Origin: JAJTHJ01 sp046316025
GTDB lineage: Bacteria; Pseudomonadota; Gammaproteobacteria; Burkholderiales; Burkholderiaceae_F
Reading direction: 5' to 3'
DNA: 55,393 nt
NCBI GenBank assembly: GCA_046316025.1
Contig: JBKCXU010000082.1
Coordinates: forward strand, 1-55,393
Positions 34,067-42,063 of this stretch are shown here, piece after piece. The number at the start of each line of letters is the position of its first letter. The first letter of the stretch is position 1. The position numbers were made by a program, and so were the translations under genes. The notes beneath the pieces were generated by a model. That model was not told the origin of the DNA. It ran no database searches and was given only the letters and a program-made list of their open reading frames with translations.

Positions 34067-34657
34067 ATGATTAGCTCGAAAATTCCGCGGCCGATCATTG
34101 GATTTAAATATCATTGTTTGATTTCTCACCCCTTTTCGCTAGCGATGACCCGAGAAGAAATACTGCAGATTTCAGAAGTAATCAACGGCAATCTACAGTT
34201 TGCTCTGTTTGTTCCTGCATTTGAGAGAAGCACAAAAATCACCGTCATTTCCGAGATAACTAATGAAGTAACCGAGCGAACAGTTATACCTATCAACCAC
34301 ATCTTGCAACTCACAAATGCGAATATAGAGGAGATAAAAAGATATTTATGGGATTATTGCAAGCTTTGCCTTGAGGTTACGTCTTACGGCCTCCGAAACT
34401 GCCCTGAGGGGAAAACAAATCTTGAGTTCAACATGGAATACTTCAAGATTTATAATAAGGACGATGTATTTGCGAGTGTAATTTTGGATGAGATAGTGAT
34501 TTCTGAATATACCGATCAAAAAAAGTACAAGGGTAATTATGCTGTCATTCAGTTTGACAGCTCGTGGGGTGATTTAATTGACATTGTAATGAAAGATGGA
34601 AAGATCGTCGGAGGCGGGCAGAATGGAATGTGGCTTGGTGAGTTTGAACAAGATTAG
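34067..34657 (+). CDS. AT-rich orphan gene, DUF6985/immunity-like (tentative)
   Basis: A 196-residue protein (or 170 from the in-frame ATG at 34145). Its base composition is much more AT-rich than everything around it, so it was probably acquired recently. The C-terminal part reads YAVIQFDSSWGDLIDIVMKDG followed by KIVGGGQNGMWLGEF, which resembles small immunity-type proteins found next to bacterial toxins; this is a pattern-based guess. It is convergent with the toxin locus and ends next to the outermost DUF4123 remnant. No clear ribosome site was seen. A cognate toxin is not evident beside it. Confidence 0.65.
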   Translation: MISSKIPRPIIGFKYHCLISHPFSLAMTREEILQISEVINGNLQFALFVPAFERSTKITVISEITNEVTERTVIPINHILQLTNANIEEIKRYLWDYCKLCLEVTSYGLRNCPEGKTNLEFNMEYFKIYNKDDVFASVILDEIVISEYTDQKKYKGNYAVIQFDSSWGDLIDIVMKDGKIVGGGQNGMWLGEFEQD

Positions 34658-34660
34658 TAA

Positions 34661-35019
34661 TTACCGGCAGGTTAACGGGTACAGGGTCGGCCGGCGCAGA
34701 AACTGTTCCAGATCGAACCGCAGCGCCGCGGGCAGGCGCAGCGTCAGCGCGTGCATCTGCGCCTCGGACAGGGTGAGCGCCACCGGGCCGGCCGGCGGCG
34801 GCAGGCCGGCGCGGTCGATGTGCTGGAACTGCCCGTCGGCGTCGATCAGCGCGATGCGCGCCAGCGGCCCGAAGAAGTGGGCCTGTTGCGGCGGGGTCAG
34901 CACCGCCAGCAGGGCCGGCAGCACGTTGCGGTCGGCGTAGCGCAGATAGACGGGGTCGCCGTCGAAGGCGTAGGCGACGTTGAACTTGCGCAGCTGCCGG
35001 TGCAGGGTGGAGAAGCCGG
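34661..35019 (-). pseudogene. DUF4123 adaptor remnant 1 (truncated at both ends)
   Basis: The stretch encodes LLAVLTPPQQAHFFGPL and FQHIDRAGLPPPAG, nearly identical to the middle of the full adaptor at 39991-40944. Homology starts abruptly at about 35019 next to the CDC123-like gene and stops at about 34695, with no start or end domain of its own. An in-frame TGA lies just upstream of the homologous part. Confidence 0.85.
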
Positions 35020-35053
35020 CTCACAGCGCAAGGGCGGGCGTAACGCCGGCCGG

Positions 35054-35707
35054 CTACACCTGCGGGCCGGCCGCCCGCAGCGCGGCCAGTTCGCGCGGCG
35101 TGAGGCCGGGGTTCAAGTCCACGAGAGCGATGCGCCCGTCGGCAAAGCAGCCCAGATCGACGATGTGCGGCTGCGCCGGCAGTTGCGCGGCTACAGCATC
35201 AGCCGCCTGTCGCAGCCGCGGCAGCAGCGAGCCTACGGTGCGGCCGGTTTCACCCCGCAGACAGGCGTTGATGCGTTGCGCACGGCGACCGGGCAGGGCG
35301 AGGAAGCGCACTTCGCTGACGCCGGAGAAGTCCACGTAAGGCCAAAGCGTCAGGCGCAGCGGCTGTTCGCGGCGCAGCCAGGCAGCGGCCACGCGACGTT
35401 GCGGAGCGGTCGGGTGGGCCAGCAGACGCTCGGCGGCGGCACGCAGGTTAAGGCCTGCGTAGATCACGCCGAGCACGCCGCTGTCGCGCCAGGTCTTGAT
35501 GGCGAGCCGAGGCAGCAGGGCTTGCGGGGCGGGGCGGTCGAGTGCGGCGGGGTCGGCCAGGGCAAAGCCGGCATCGGCCGGCTGCACGGTGGCGGACAGC
35601 AGGGGCGGAGCCAGGAAGAGGCGCTGCACCCCGGCTGGCAGGCGGTCGAACTCGGTGGCCAAGAGCTTGGCGTCGGCCGAGTCCAGGGCCGAGGGGACCG
35701 CGGTCAC
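35054..35707 (-). CDS. CDC123/D123-like ATP-grasp family protein, copy B (tentative)
   Basis: A 217-residue protein from a GTG at 35707, overlapping the SMI1 stop by 4 bp. The middle has LRLTLWPYVDFSGVSEVRFL followed by ALPGRRAQRINA, and the end HIVDLGCFADGRIALVDLNP. This is the E-x-R-F...(V/I)D-x-(N)P pattern of CDC123-like ATP-grasp enzymes (EFRCFV... and ...DFNP). The match is partial and the N-terminus (LLSATVQPADAGFALADP) is unassigned. If right, it could ligate or modify a peptide or protein in the toxin module. Near-identical to copy A at 37876-38529. Confidence 0.5.
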   Translation of the reverse strand: MTAVPSALDSADAKLLATEFDRLPAGVQRLFLAPPLLSATVQPADAGFALADPAALDRPAPQALLPRLAIKTWRDSGVLGVIYAGLNLRAAAERLLAHPTAPQRRVAAAWLRREQPLRLTLWPYVDFSGVSEVRFLALPGRRAQRINACLRGETGRTVGSLLPRLRQAADAVAAQLPAQPHIVDLGCFADGRIALVDLNPGLTPRELAALRAAGPQV

Positions 35708-36228
35708 TCATCCTCCCAAGGCCGCAGGCGGTTGATGAAGTCGTAGAAGTTCTCGGCGACAAAGCCCAGCGCGACGTTGGTGCCGCGGCCCCAGGCGTCT
35801 TCGTTCTCGGGCCAGTACCAGACTCGGCCCGGCTGGTCGCCATGGATTTGGAGCAGCACACTGTCCTGGCCGGCGGAGCCGGCAACGACAAGGTAGTCGG
35901 GTGGGTAGCACGGCAGGCCTTCACCCGGATCGTCAACCTGGGTGCCGCGGTGGTAGGCGCGGACAAGCGCCGACGGATCGAGCATGTAACCGATGTCGCC
36001 GGTTCGAACTTCCATCCGGTCGGCGTACCGCAGGGCGTAGTCGAACTTATATCGCATGCCGGGTACATCGTCGAATACTACAAATCCAAATTCAGTCACG
36101 AATTCCACGTACGGTCGGGCAAGCCTGCCACCGGTAGCAGCCTCGACCATCGCGATATCTGCTGTGGTCGCTTTGGGCTCGGCTTTCTTTGCCCAGTAAT
36201 CGAGCATCGCCTGTGGAATGTTGAACAT
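35704..36228 (-). CDS. SMI1/KNR4-type immunity-like protein, copy B
   Basis: A 174-residue protein starting 12 bases after the toxin B stop, the expected position of an immunity gene. The SMI1/KNR4 pattern is visible: helix 1 LDYWAKKAEPKATTADIAMVEAATG, PYVEFVTEFGFVVFDDVPG and the terminal WPENEDAWGRGTN followed by VALGFVAENFYDFI. The last third is almost identical to copy A, whereas the first two-thirds differ strongly. That is consistent with specificity for the different toxin tips. SMI1 proteins commonly neutralise nuclease toxins. Confidence 0.82.
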   Translation of the reverse strand: MFNIPQAMLDYWAKKAEPKATTADIAMVEAATGGRLARPYVEFVTEFGFVVFDDVPGMRYKFDYALRYADRMEVRTGDIGYMLDPSALVRAYHRGTQVDDPGEGLPCYPPDYLVVAGSAGQDSVLLQIHGDQPGRVWYWPENEDAWGRGTNVALGFVAENFYDFINRLRPWEDE

Positions 36229-36240
36229 CTTCGACCATCC

Positions 36241-37179
36241 TTAGAAAGTGTCGTTGTTAATCATCGAATTACCGCTAGTGTGGGCAACGCCGCTGAACTT
36301 GTCCCCTCCGTCGTGAATCACTCGCGGAACGTATCCAACCTTGCCGTCTTCAAAGTGGTGCAGGACAAAGTCCTTCTTGGGTGGCGGCATCCATGCCGGA
36401 TCCTTCTCCCGCATCATCAGCGCGAGTTCATTGGCATCCGTCTTGGCCGTGCCCTTGACCACCCACAGATCATGCTTCCCGCCCTCGACGTAGGGATCGA
36501 AGTCGGGAGCGCCGTTCTTGAACTTGATCTCTGTCACCTTATCACCGTTCGGCAAGATTTTCTCTTCACTGAACGTAAAGACTCCATTGCCGTCACTCGG
36601 CTGCCCGCCATCGGCGGTATTCCACTTGCCGTTGCCCTGCTTGCCCGAGGGCATCTTTTCCTTGCCGGACGGCATATGCATTTCGCGCTCAACGACCTTA
36701 TCCCCCTGCGTGCACTTGACACACCCCGGCCGCCCTCCAAACTTGGCGTCGAGCAAATCCTTCTGCACCTTCTCCAGCGCCTTGGCGCGCGCTGCGGCCA
36801 CCTGCTCCAGCTTCAGGCCCATCTGCTGCAAGGTTTCCTTGCTGGGGGAAGCCAACTCGTCACCCGCCTTGGCGATCTTGCCCAGCGCCTCGGCCGTCTT
36901 CGGCGCCACCTCCGCGATCTTGCCGATCTTGGCGATGTCGCCCAGGTAGGGCACTGCCGCCCCCAGCGCCGAGGCGCCGGCACCCCACAAGTCGCCCTGG
37001 ATCAGCGACAACGTCATGGCGGTCAGATCGCAGGTCGGCGTCGGATCGAAGAAGCCCAGCACATCGGCCACCAGCGTGGCCTGCTGCAGCGGGGGCATGT
37101 TGAGGGTCTCCTCCTTGACCCGCTTGACGAGGTTCTCGCGCAACTGCTCGCGCAGCGCGTCGTTGTAGGCCTGGCTCAT
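36241..37179 (-). CDS. HNH/Endo VII-fold nuclease toxin, copy B
   Basis: A 312-residue predicted effector. The N-terminal helix-rich segment (SLIQGDLWGAGASALGAAVPYLGDIAKIGK) is a pre-toxin-like domain, followed by a Cys pair (GCVKCTQ). The C-terminus carries FVLHHFEDGKVGYVP, then IHDGG and GVAHTSGNSMINN, the LHH/WHH pattern of HNH/Endo VII toxins where paired His residues bind metal. No signal peptide, so it needs a delivery system such as T6SS. Its ATG overlaps the DUF4123 remnant stop by 4 bp. It is a displaced module, 5' to its SMI1 partner. Confidence 0.85.
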   Translation of the reverse strand: MSQAYNDALREQLRENLVKRVKEETLNMPPLQQATLVADVLGFFDPTPTCDLTAMTLSLIQGDLWGAGASALGAAVPYLGDIAKIGKIAEVAPKTAEALGKIAKAGDELASPSKETLQQMGLKLEQVAAARAKALEKVQKDLLDAKFGGRPGCVKCTQGDKVVEREMHMPSGKEKMPSGKQGNGKWNTADGGQPSDGNGVFTFSEEKILPNGDKVTEIKFKNGAPDFDPYVEGGKHDLWVVKGTAKTDANELALMMREKDPAWMPPPKKDFVLHHFEDGKVGYVPRVIHDGGDKFSGVAHTSGNSMINNDTF

Positions 37180-37840
37180 GCGTCGCCCTCGATGCGGTCG
37201 AACTCCTCCCCCCACAGCCGCCCGCGCCACTCGCGCGCCCCGTCGAAGCGCTGCGCATCCAGCCAGGCCTCGGCATAGGGCTCGGTGGCCAGCTCGGCCA
37301 GCCGCTCGGCCGCCGGGCGAGCGGTCTGCGCCAGCACCGCGGCGATGCGCGGCTGCCTGAAGAAGCCCGGCGCGATGCTGAAGCGCAGTGCCAGAAACGC
37401 CCGCAACGAATACACATCGTCGATGCGAAACGGCGCGGCCAGCGCCACCGTGTCCTGGGTCACCCAGCGCAGATAGCCGTGCGGATAGCAGTCGAAGAGT
37501 TGCGGCCGGGCGCCGCGCAGAAACTGCTCCAGGTCGAACAGCAGCGCCGCAGGCAGGCGCAGCGTCAGGGCGTGCATCTGCGCCTCGGAGAAGGTGAGCG
37601 CCACCGGGCCGGCCGGTGGCGGCAGGCCGGCGCGGTCGAGGTGCTGGAACTGCCCGTCGGCGTCGATCAGCGCGATGCGCTCCAGCGGCCCGAAGAAGTG
37701 CGCCTGCTGCGGCGGGGTCAGCACCGCCAGCAGGGCCGGCAGCACGTTGCGGTCGGCGTAGCGCAGATAGACGGGGTCGCCGTCGAAGGCGTAGGCGACG
37801 TTGAACTTGCGCAGGTGGCGGTGCAGGGCGGCGAAGTCGG
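37176..37840 (-). pseudogene. DUF4123 adaptor remnant 2 (N-terminus missing)
   Basis: Encodes FAALHRHLRKFNVAYAFDG through the C-terminal EWRGRLWGEEFDRIEGDA. It is homologous to about residues 97-317 of the full adaptor. The first 96 or so residues are absent: homology begins at 37840 with no start codon and an in-frame TGA just upstream. A GTG at 37745 could give a shortened product. It ends overlapping the toxin B ATG. The junction sequence GCCGGCTCAC-like next to the CDC123-like stop is the same as that of remnant 1. Confidence 0.85.
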
Positions 37841-37875
37841 CTCACGGCGCAAGGGTAGAGCGCGACCGGGATGGG

Positions 37876-38529
37876 CTACGCCTTTGGCTCCGCGGATCGC
37901 AGCGCCGCCAGTTCGCGCGGCGTGAGGCCGGGGTTCAGGTCCACGAGTGCGATGCGCCCGTCGGCAAAGCAGCCCAGATCGACGATGTGCGGCTGCGCCG
38001 GCAGTTGCGCGGCGATGGCCTCGGCCGCCTGCCGCAGCCGCGGCAGTTGTGATCCCACGGCGCGCCCGGTTTCACCTCGTAGGCAGGCGTTGATGCGCTG
38101 CGCACGGCGACCGGGCAGGACGAGGAAGCGCACTTCGCTCACCCCGGAGAAGTCCACGTAAGGCCAAAGTGTCAGGCGCAGCGGCTGTTCGCGGCGCAGC
38201 CAGGCAGCGGCCACACGCCGCTGCGGGGCAGTGGGGTGGGCCAGCAGCCGCTCGGCGGCGACACGCAGGTTCAGACCCGCGTAGATCACGCCGAGCACGC
38301 CGCTGTCGCGCCAGGTCTTGATGGCGAGCCGAGGCAGCAGGGCTTGCGGGGCGGGGCGGTCGAGTGCGGCGGGGTCGGCCAGGGCAAAGCCGGCATCGGC
38401 CGGCTGCACGGTGGCCGACAGCAGGGGCGGGGCCAAGAAGAGGCGCTGCACCCCTGCGGGCAGGCGGTCGAACTCGGTGGCCAGCAGCTTGGCGTCGGCC
38501 GAGTCCAGAGCCGAGGGGACCGCGGTCAC
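37876..38529 (-). CDS. CDC123/D123-like ATP-grasp family protein, copy A (tentative)
   Basis: A 217-residue paralogue of 35054-35707, over 95 percent identical by eye. It has LTLWPYVDFSGVSEVRFLVL and IVDLGCFADGRIALVDLNP. The GTG start at 38529 overlaps the SMI1 A stop by 4 bp. Strong conservation between copies contrasts with the diverged toxin tips and immunity N-termini. This suggests a shared job, perhaps acting on a common toxin region, rather than toxin-specific immunity. Confidence 0.5.
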   Translation of the reverse strand: MTAVPSALDSADAKLLATEFDRLPAGVQRLFLAPPLLSATVQPADAGFALADPAALDRPAPQALLPRLAIKTWRDSGVLGVIYAGLNLRVAAERLLAHPTAPQRRVAAAWLRREQPLRLTLWPYVDFSGVSEVRFLVLPGRRAQRINACLRGETGRAVGSQLPRLRQAAEAIAAQLPAQPHIVDLGCFADGRIALVDLNPGLTPRELAALRSAEPKA

Positions 38530-39050
38530 TCATCCTCCCAGGGCCGCAGGCGGTTGATGAAGTCGTAGAAGTTCTCGGCGACGAAGCCCAACGCGACGTT
38601 GGTGCCGCGGCCCCAGGCGTCTTCGTTCTCCGGCCAGTACCAGACTCGGCCGGGGTGGTCGCCGCTGAGTTCCAGAAGTATGCAGCTTTGATCCGCGGCG
38701 TCCCCGACGGGCAGATAGTTGGGCGGAAACTGCGGCAGCCCGTCGTCTGGTGAGTCGACACCCGTCGCAACTTGGTAGCCCTCGATTAACTGCTTGGGGT
38801 CGACCAGACACCTAATGTCTCCTGCTTGAACTTCCATCCGGTCGGGGTAGCGCAGCGCGTAGTCGAACACGTTTCGCATGCCGGGCACCACGCTAAACAG
38901 CACAAAGCCGAACTGCGTCACAAATTCCACATAGGGCAGGGCAAGCTTGGCACTAACAGCAGCCTCGATCATCGCAATGTCGGCGGCAGTCGCCTTGGGC
39001 TCGGCTGTCTCTTCCCAATAGGCAAGCATCTCTTTTGGAACACGGAACAT
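38526..39050 (-). CDS. SMI1/KNR4-type immunity-like protein, copy A
   Basis: A 174-residue paralogue of copy B, starting 11 bases after the toxin A stop. It has LAYWEETAEPKATAADIAMIEAAVS, PYVEFVTQFGFVLFSVVPG and WPENEDAWGRGTN followed by VALGFVAENF. The variable part (about residues 55-130) differs from copy B, for example CLVDPKQLIEGYQVATGVDS against YMLDPSALVRAYHRGTQVDD. Predicted to protect against toxin A. Confidence 0.82.
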   Translation of the reverse strand: MFRVPKEMLAYWEETAEPKATAADIAMIEAAVSAKLALPYVEFVTQFGFVLFSVVPGMRNVFDYALRYPDRMEVQAGDIRCLVDPKQLIEGYQVATGVDSPDDGLPQFPPNYLPVGDAADQSCILLELSGDHPGRVWYWPENEDAWGRGTNVALGFVAENFYDFINRLRPWEDE

Positions 39051-39061
39051 CTGCGCTCTCT

Positions 39062-39994
39062 TCAGAAAGTGTCGTTGTTGATCATCGAGTTACCGCCGGT
39101 ATGAGCGACGCCCTGGAGCTTGGTGTCATGAAGTGTTTTGGGCACATAGCCGACCTTGCCGTCTTCGAAGTGATGTAGAACGAACAACTTGTTGCTCGGA
39201 GGTTTCCACTTTGGATCCTTCTCCCGCATCATCAGCGCAAGCTCGGCCTCATCTTTGCCATTCTTGCCCGTCACCACCCAAAGATCATGCTTCCCGCCCT
39301 CGACGTAGGGATCGAAGTCGGGAGCGCCGTTCTTGAACTTGATCTCTGTCACCTTATCGCCGTTCGGCAAGATTTTCTCTTCACTGAACGTAAAGACTCC
39401 ATTGCCGTCACTCGGCTGCCCGCCATCGGCGGTGTTCCACTTGCCGTTGCCCTGCTTGCCCGAAGGCATCTTGTCCTTGCCGGACGGCATATGCATTTCG
39501 CGCTCAACGACCTTATCCGCCTGCGTGCACTTCACACACCCCGGCCGCCCTCCAAACTTGGCGTCGAGCAAATCCTTCTGCACCTTCTCCAGCGCCTCGG
39601 CCCGCGCCGCGGCCACCTGCTCCAGCTTCAGGCCCATCTGCTGCAAGGCTTCCTTGCTGGGGTTGGCCAGCTTGTCGCCCGCCGCGGCCACCTTGGTCAT
39701 CGCCTCGGCCGTCTTCGGCGCCACCTTGGCCACCTTGCCGATCTTGGCGATATCACCCAGGTAAGGCACTGCCGCCCCCAGCGCCGAGGCCCCGGCACCC
39801 CACAAGTCCCCCTGGATCAGCGACAGCGACATGCCGATCAGATCGCAGGTCGGCGTCGGATCGAAGAACCCCGCCACGTCGGCCACCAGCGTGGCCTGCT
39901 CCAGCCCGCTCAGGCCCCGGGCCTCGGCCTTGGCGCTGGTTTCGACGTTCTTGCGCAACTGCTCGCGGAGCGCGTCGTGGTAGGCCTGACTCAT
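39062..39994 (-). CDS. HNH/Endo VII-fold nuclease toxin, copy A
   Basis: A 310-residue paralogue of the toxin at 36241-37179. The middle section (GRPGCVKCTQADKVVEREMH through YVEGGKHDLWVV) is nearly identical to copy B. The tip differs, with DPKWKPPSNKLFVLHHFEDG and LHDTKLQGVAHTGGNSMINN. The HHFEDG, LHD and HTGGNS residues match the metal-binding set of HNH/Endo VII toxins. Its ATG overlaps the intact adaptor's stop by 4 bp, so this is the module with a complete head. Confidence 0.87.
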   Translation of the reverse strand: MSQAYHDALREQLRKNVETSAKAEARGLSGLEQATLVADVAGFFDPTPTCDLIGMSLSLIQGDLWGAGASALGAAVPYLGDIAKIGKVAKVAPKTAEAMTKVAAAGDKLANPSKEALQQMGLKLEQVAAARAEALEKVQKDLLDAKFGGRPGCVKCTQADKVVEREMHMPSGKDKMPSGKQGNGKWNTADGGQPSDGNGVFTFSEEKILPNGDKVTEIKFKNGAPDFDPYVEGGKHDLWVVTGKNGKDEAELALMMREKDPKWKPPSNKLFVLHHFEDGKVGYVPKTLHDTKLQGVAHTGGNSMINNDTF

Positions 39995-40944
39995 GCGCTG
40001 CCCTCGATGCGGTCGAACTCCTCCCCCCACAGCCGCCCGCGCCACTCGCGCGCCCCGTCGAAGCGCTGCGCATCGACCCAGGCCTGCGCATACGGCTCGG
40101 TGGCCAGCTCGGCCAGCCGCTCGGCTGCCGGGCGCGCGGTCTGCGCCAGCACCGCGGCGATGCGCGGCTCCTTGAAGAAGCCCGGTGCGCTGCTGAAGCG
40201 CAGCGCCAGAAACGCCCGCAACGAATACACGTCGTCGATGCGAAACGGCGCGGCCAGCGCCACCGTGTCCTGGATCACCCAGCGCAGATAGCCGCCGGGG
40301 TAGCAGTCGAAGAGTTGCGGCCGGGCGCCGCGCAGAAACTGCTCCAGATCGAACAGCAGCGCCGCAGGCAGGCGCAGCGTCAGGGCGTGCATCTGCGCCT
40401 CGGAGAAGGTGAGCGCCACCGGGCCGGCCGGCGGCGGCAGGCCGGCGCGGTCGAGGTGCTGGAACTGCCCGTCGGCGTCGATCAGCGCGATGCGCTCCAG
40501 CGGCCCGAAGAAGTGGGCCTGTTGCGGCGGGGTCAGCACCGCCAGCAGGGCCGGCAGCACGTTGCGGTCGGCGTAGCGCAGATAGACCGGATCGCCGTCG
40601 TAGGCGTAGGCGACGTTGAACTTGCGCAGGTGGCGGTGCAGGGCGGCGAAGTCGGGGGCGGGATCGACCGGCGGCAGCAGCCAGACGGCCATGCCGTCGG
40701 CCAGCAGCTTGCGCAGCAGCGCCGGGTCGGCAGTTGCAAGACTCGGCCACTGCGCGAGGTAGGGGGCGACGTTGCCGAGTTCGTCGGCGAGATCGCCCTG
40801 CATCATGCATTCGAGCCGCGCGAATTGCAGATCGGTCAGCGCAGCGCGACCGCGCGCGATGCGGGAGGCGTCGAGCAGCAGCAGCAGGGGGGTCTCAGGC
40901 TGTTCCCGCTGCGTCTCGCGGAAAAACTCCTCGAAGGTCGGCAT
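39991..40944 (-). CDS. DUF4123 adaptor (type VI secretion effector adaptor type), full length
   Basis: A 317-residue protein with AAGGAGG four bases before the ATG at 40944. The N-terminus LLLLLDASRIARG, then WLLPPVDPAPDFAALHRHLRKFN and FAYDGDPVYLRYADRNVLPA, match DUF4123, whose members load toxins onto VgrG spikes in type VI secretion. No VgrG, Hcp or PAAR gene is in the window, so the secretion genes must lie elsewhere. It is immediately followed by toxin A (4-bp overlap). Confidence 0.9.
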   Translation of the reverse strand: MPTFEEFFRETQREQPETPLLLLLDASRIARGRAALTDLQFARLECMMQGDLADELGNVAPYLAQWPSLATADPALLRKLLADGMAVWLLPPVDPAPDFAALHRHLRKFNVAYAYDGDPVYLRYADRNVLPALLAVLTPPQQAHFFGPLERIALIDADGQFQHLDRAGLPPPAGPVALTFSEAQMHALTLRLPAALLFDLEQFLRGARPQLFDCYPGGYLRWVIQDTVALAAPFRIDDVYSLRAFLALRFSSAPGFFKEPRIAAVLAQTARPAAERLAELATEPYAQAWVDAQRFDGAREWRGRLWGEEFDRIEGSA

Positions 40945-41079
40945 GCGCCTCCTTTGTCCTTTGTTGTCGGCCGGAACGACCGCCGGCGCCCGCCCGCTCG
41001 CCCGGCGGCCTTGCCGAGGGTTACCGCGCGAGCCGGGCTGCCGATTGTGAACCTGAGCGGGGCTGCGCAGGCGCCGGCC

Positions 41080-41805
41080 TCACCCGTGAAGCAACTCCGT
41101 CCGGTAGCTGCCGCCCACCGGGCGATTGACGAACAGCCGCCATTGTCCGCCGCGCTTGATGCCGAACACCCGGGCTTTATCTCCGTACTGTCTGACGCTC
41201 AGCTGGGTTCCGCCGGTGATGCCCGGCGTGGCGGCAATGATGTGCTGCGCGAGGTTGTGCAGAGCATTCTCCTTGACCTCGCCCGAGTGCATGGAGGCGC
41301 GCTCATTGCGGGCTGCAGCGCTCTCGAAAAGCCTTTGGAACAAGGTCGGGGGAACGGGATCAACCTGGATGTTGTGGTGAACGACAATGGTTGTGCCCGG
41401 TGCCCTGAAAATCAGAATCCCGCAGCCGGTGAGCTCGGCGGTGAAAAAGAGTTGCGCGTCGGAACCGAGCTCGACCGCGTGCGCCTCATCCGAAGCCCAG
41501 TGGAGATAGTAGGCACGGTCACGCTGAAATGGCTCGCCCGCCGGCGGATTGCGACTGACCCAGACTGCCGACGTGGCCGGAATTCCAGTGTCGTCATAGC
41601 GAAGGGTAACGGGTACAGCGCGGGCGGCAGAAGACTGGTAGCGCAAGCGAACGGCTCCCGGGTGTTGGACGGTCCGGAAAACGGCGCTCGGGCTCGCCGA
41701 CGCCATCGAGCTGTGGAGCCGGATCTGCCTGACGTTGGCGTTTTCGGTCCTGTTGAGCAGCAGCACCGGATCGTTCAGAAATCCTCTGTATTGCTGCGGG
41801 TCCAC
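41080..41805 (-). CDS. Hypothetical protein upstream of the toxin array
   Basis: A 241-residue protein from GTG 41805 behind a strong AAGGAG at optimal spacing. There is no signal peptide. I recognise no domain with certainty. The middle has FFTAELTGCGILIFRAPG then TTIVVHHNIQVDP, a buried Cys followed by a paired His and Asp, which could be a Cys/His catalytic arrangement. The C-terminus (TQLSVRQYGDKARVFGIKR) looks beta-rich. It is 135 bases upstream of the DUF4123 adaptor on the same strand and could be another effector. It could also be unrelated. Confidence 0.7.
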   Translation of the reverse strand: MDPQQYRGFLNDPVLLLNRTENANVRQIRLHSSMASASPSAVFRTVQHPGAVRLRYQSSAARAVPVTLRYDDTGIPATSAVWVSRNPPAGEPFQRDRAYYLHWASDEAHAVELGSDAQLFFTAELTGCGILIFRAPGTTIVVHHNIQVDPVPPTLFQRLFESAAARNERASMHSGEVKENALHNLAQHIIAATPGITGGTQLSVRQYGDKARVFGIKRGGQWRLFVNRPVGGSYRTELLHG

Positions 41806-42063
41806 GGTGTTCTCCTTTCGAGTCGGACCGCCGGAGTGCCGGCGGGTGTATCGCTGTGGGGGGCAGGTGGGTCCAATGCGTCGGACCGTCCCGACTATAG
41901 ATACTGGTACGGCGGGCGTGCGCCGCCGCTGCCATAAAGCGCAGGGTCGGCGCAGCCGAGGCGGTCCATGCTGCTGCGGCATGTTTTGGCGCCGGTGCGG
42001 CGGATAATCGGAGGCGGAGGCGGCGGCCGACGCTGAGCCGAACCGGCCGACATGGAGGAAGCG

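Noticed and set aside
35054..35707. Reading the 217-residue toxin-module protein as a methyltransferase because of VDLGCF
   Set aside because: The DLGCF motif is near the C-terminus, and the glycine-rich SAM loop and following acidic strand are absent; the pattern fits a CDC123-like protein better, though still uncertain.
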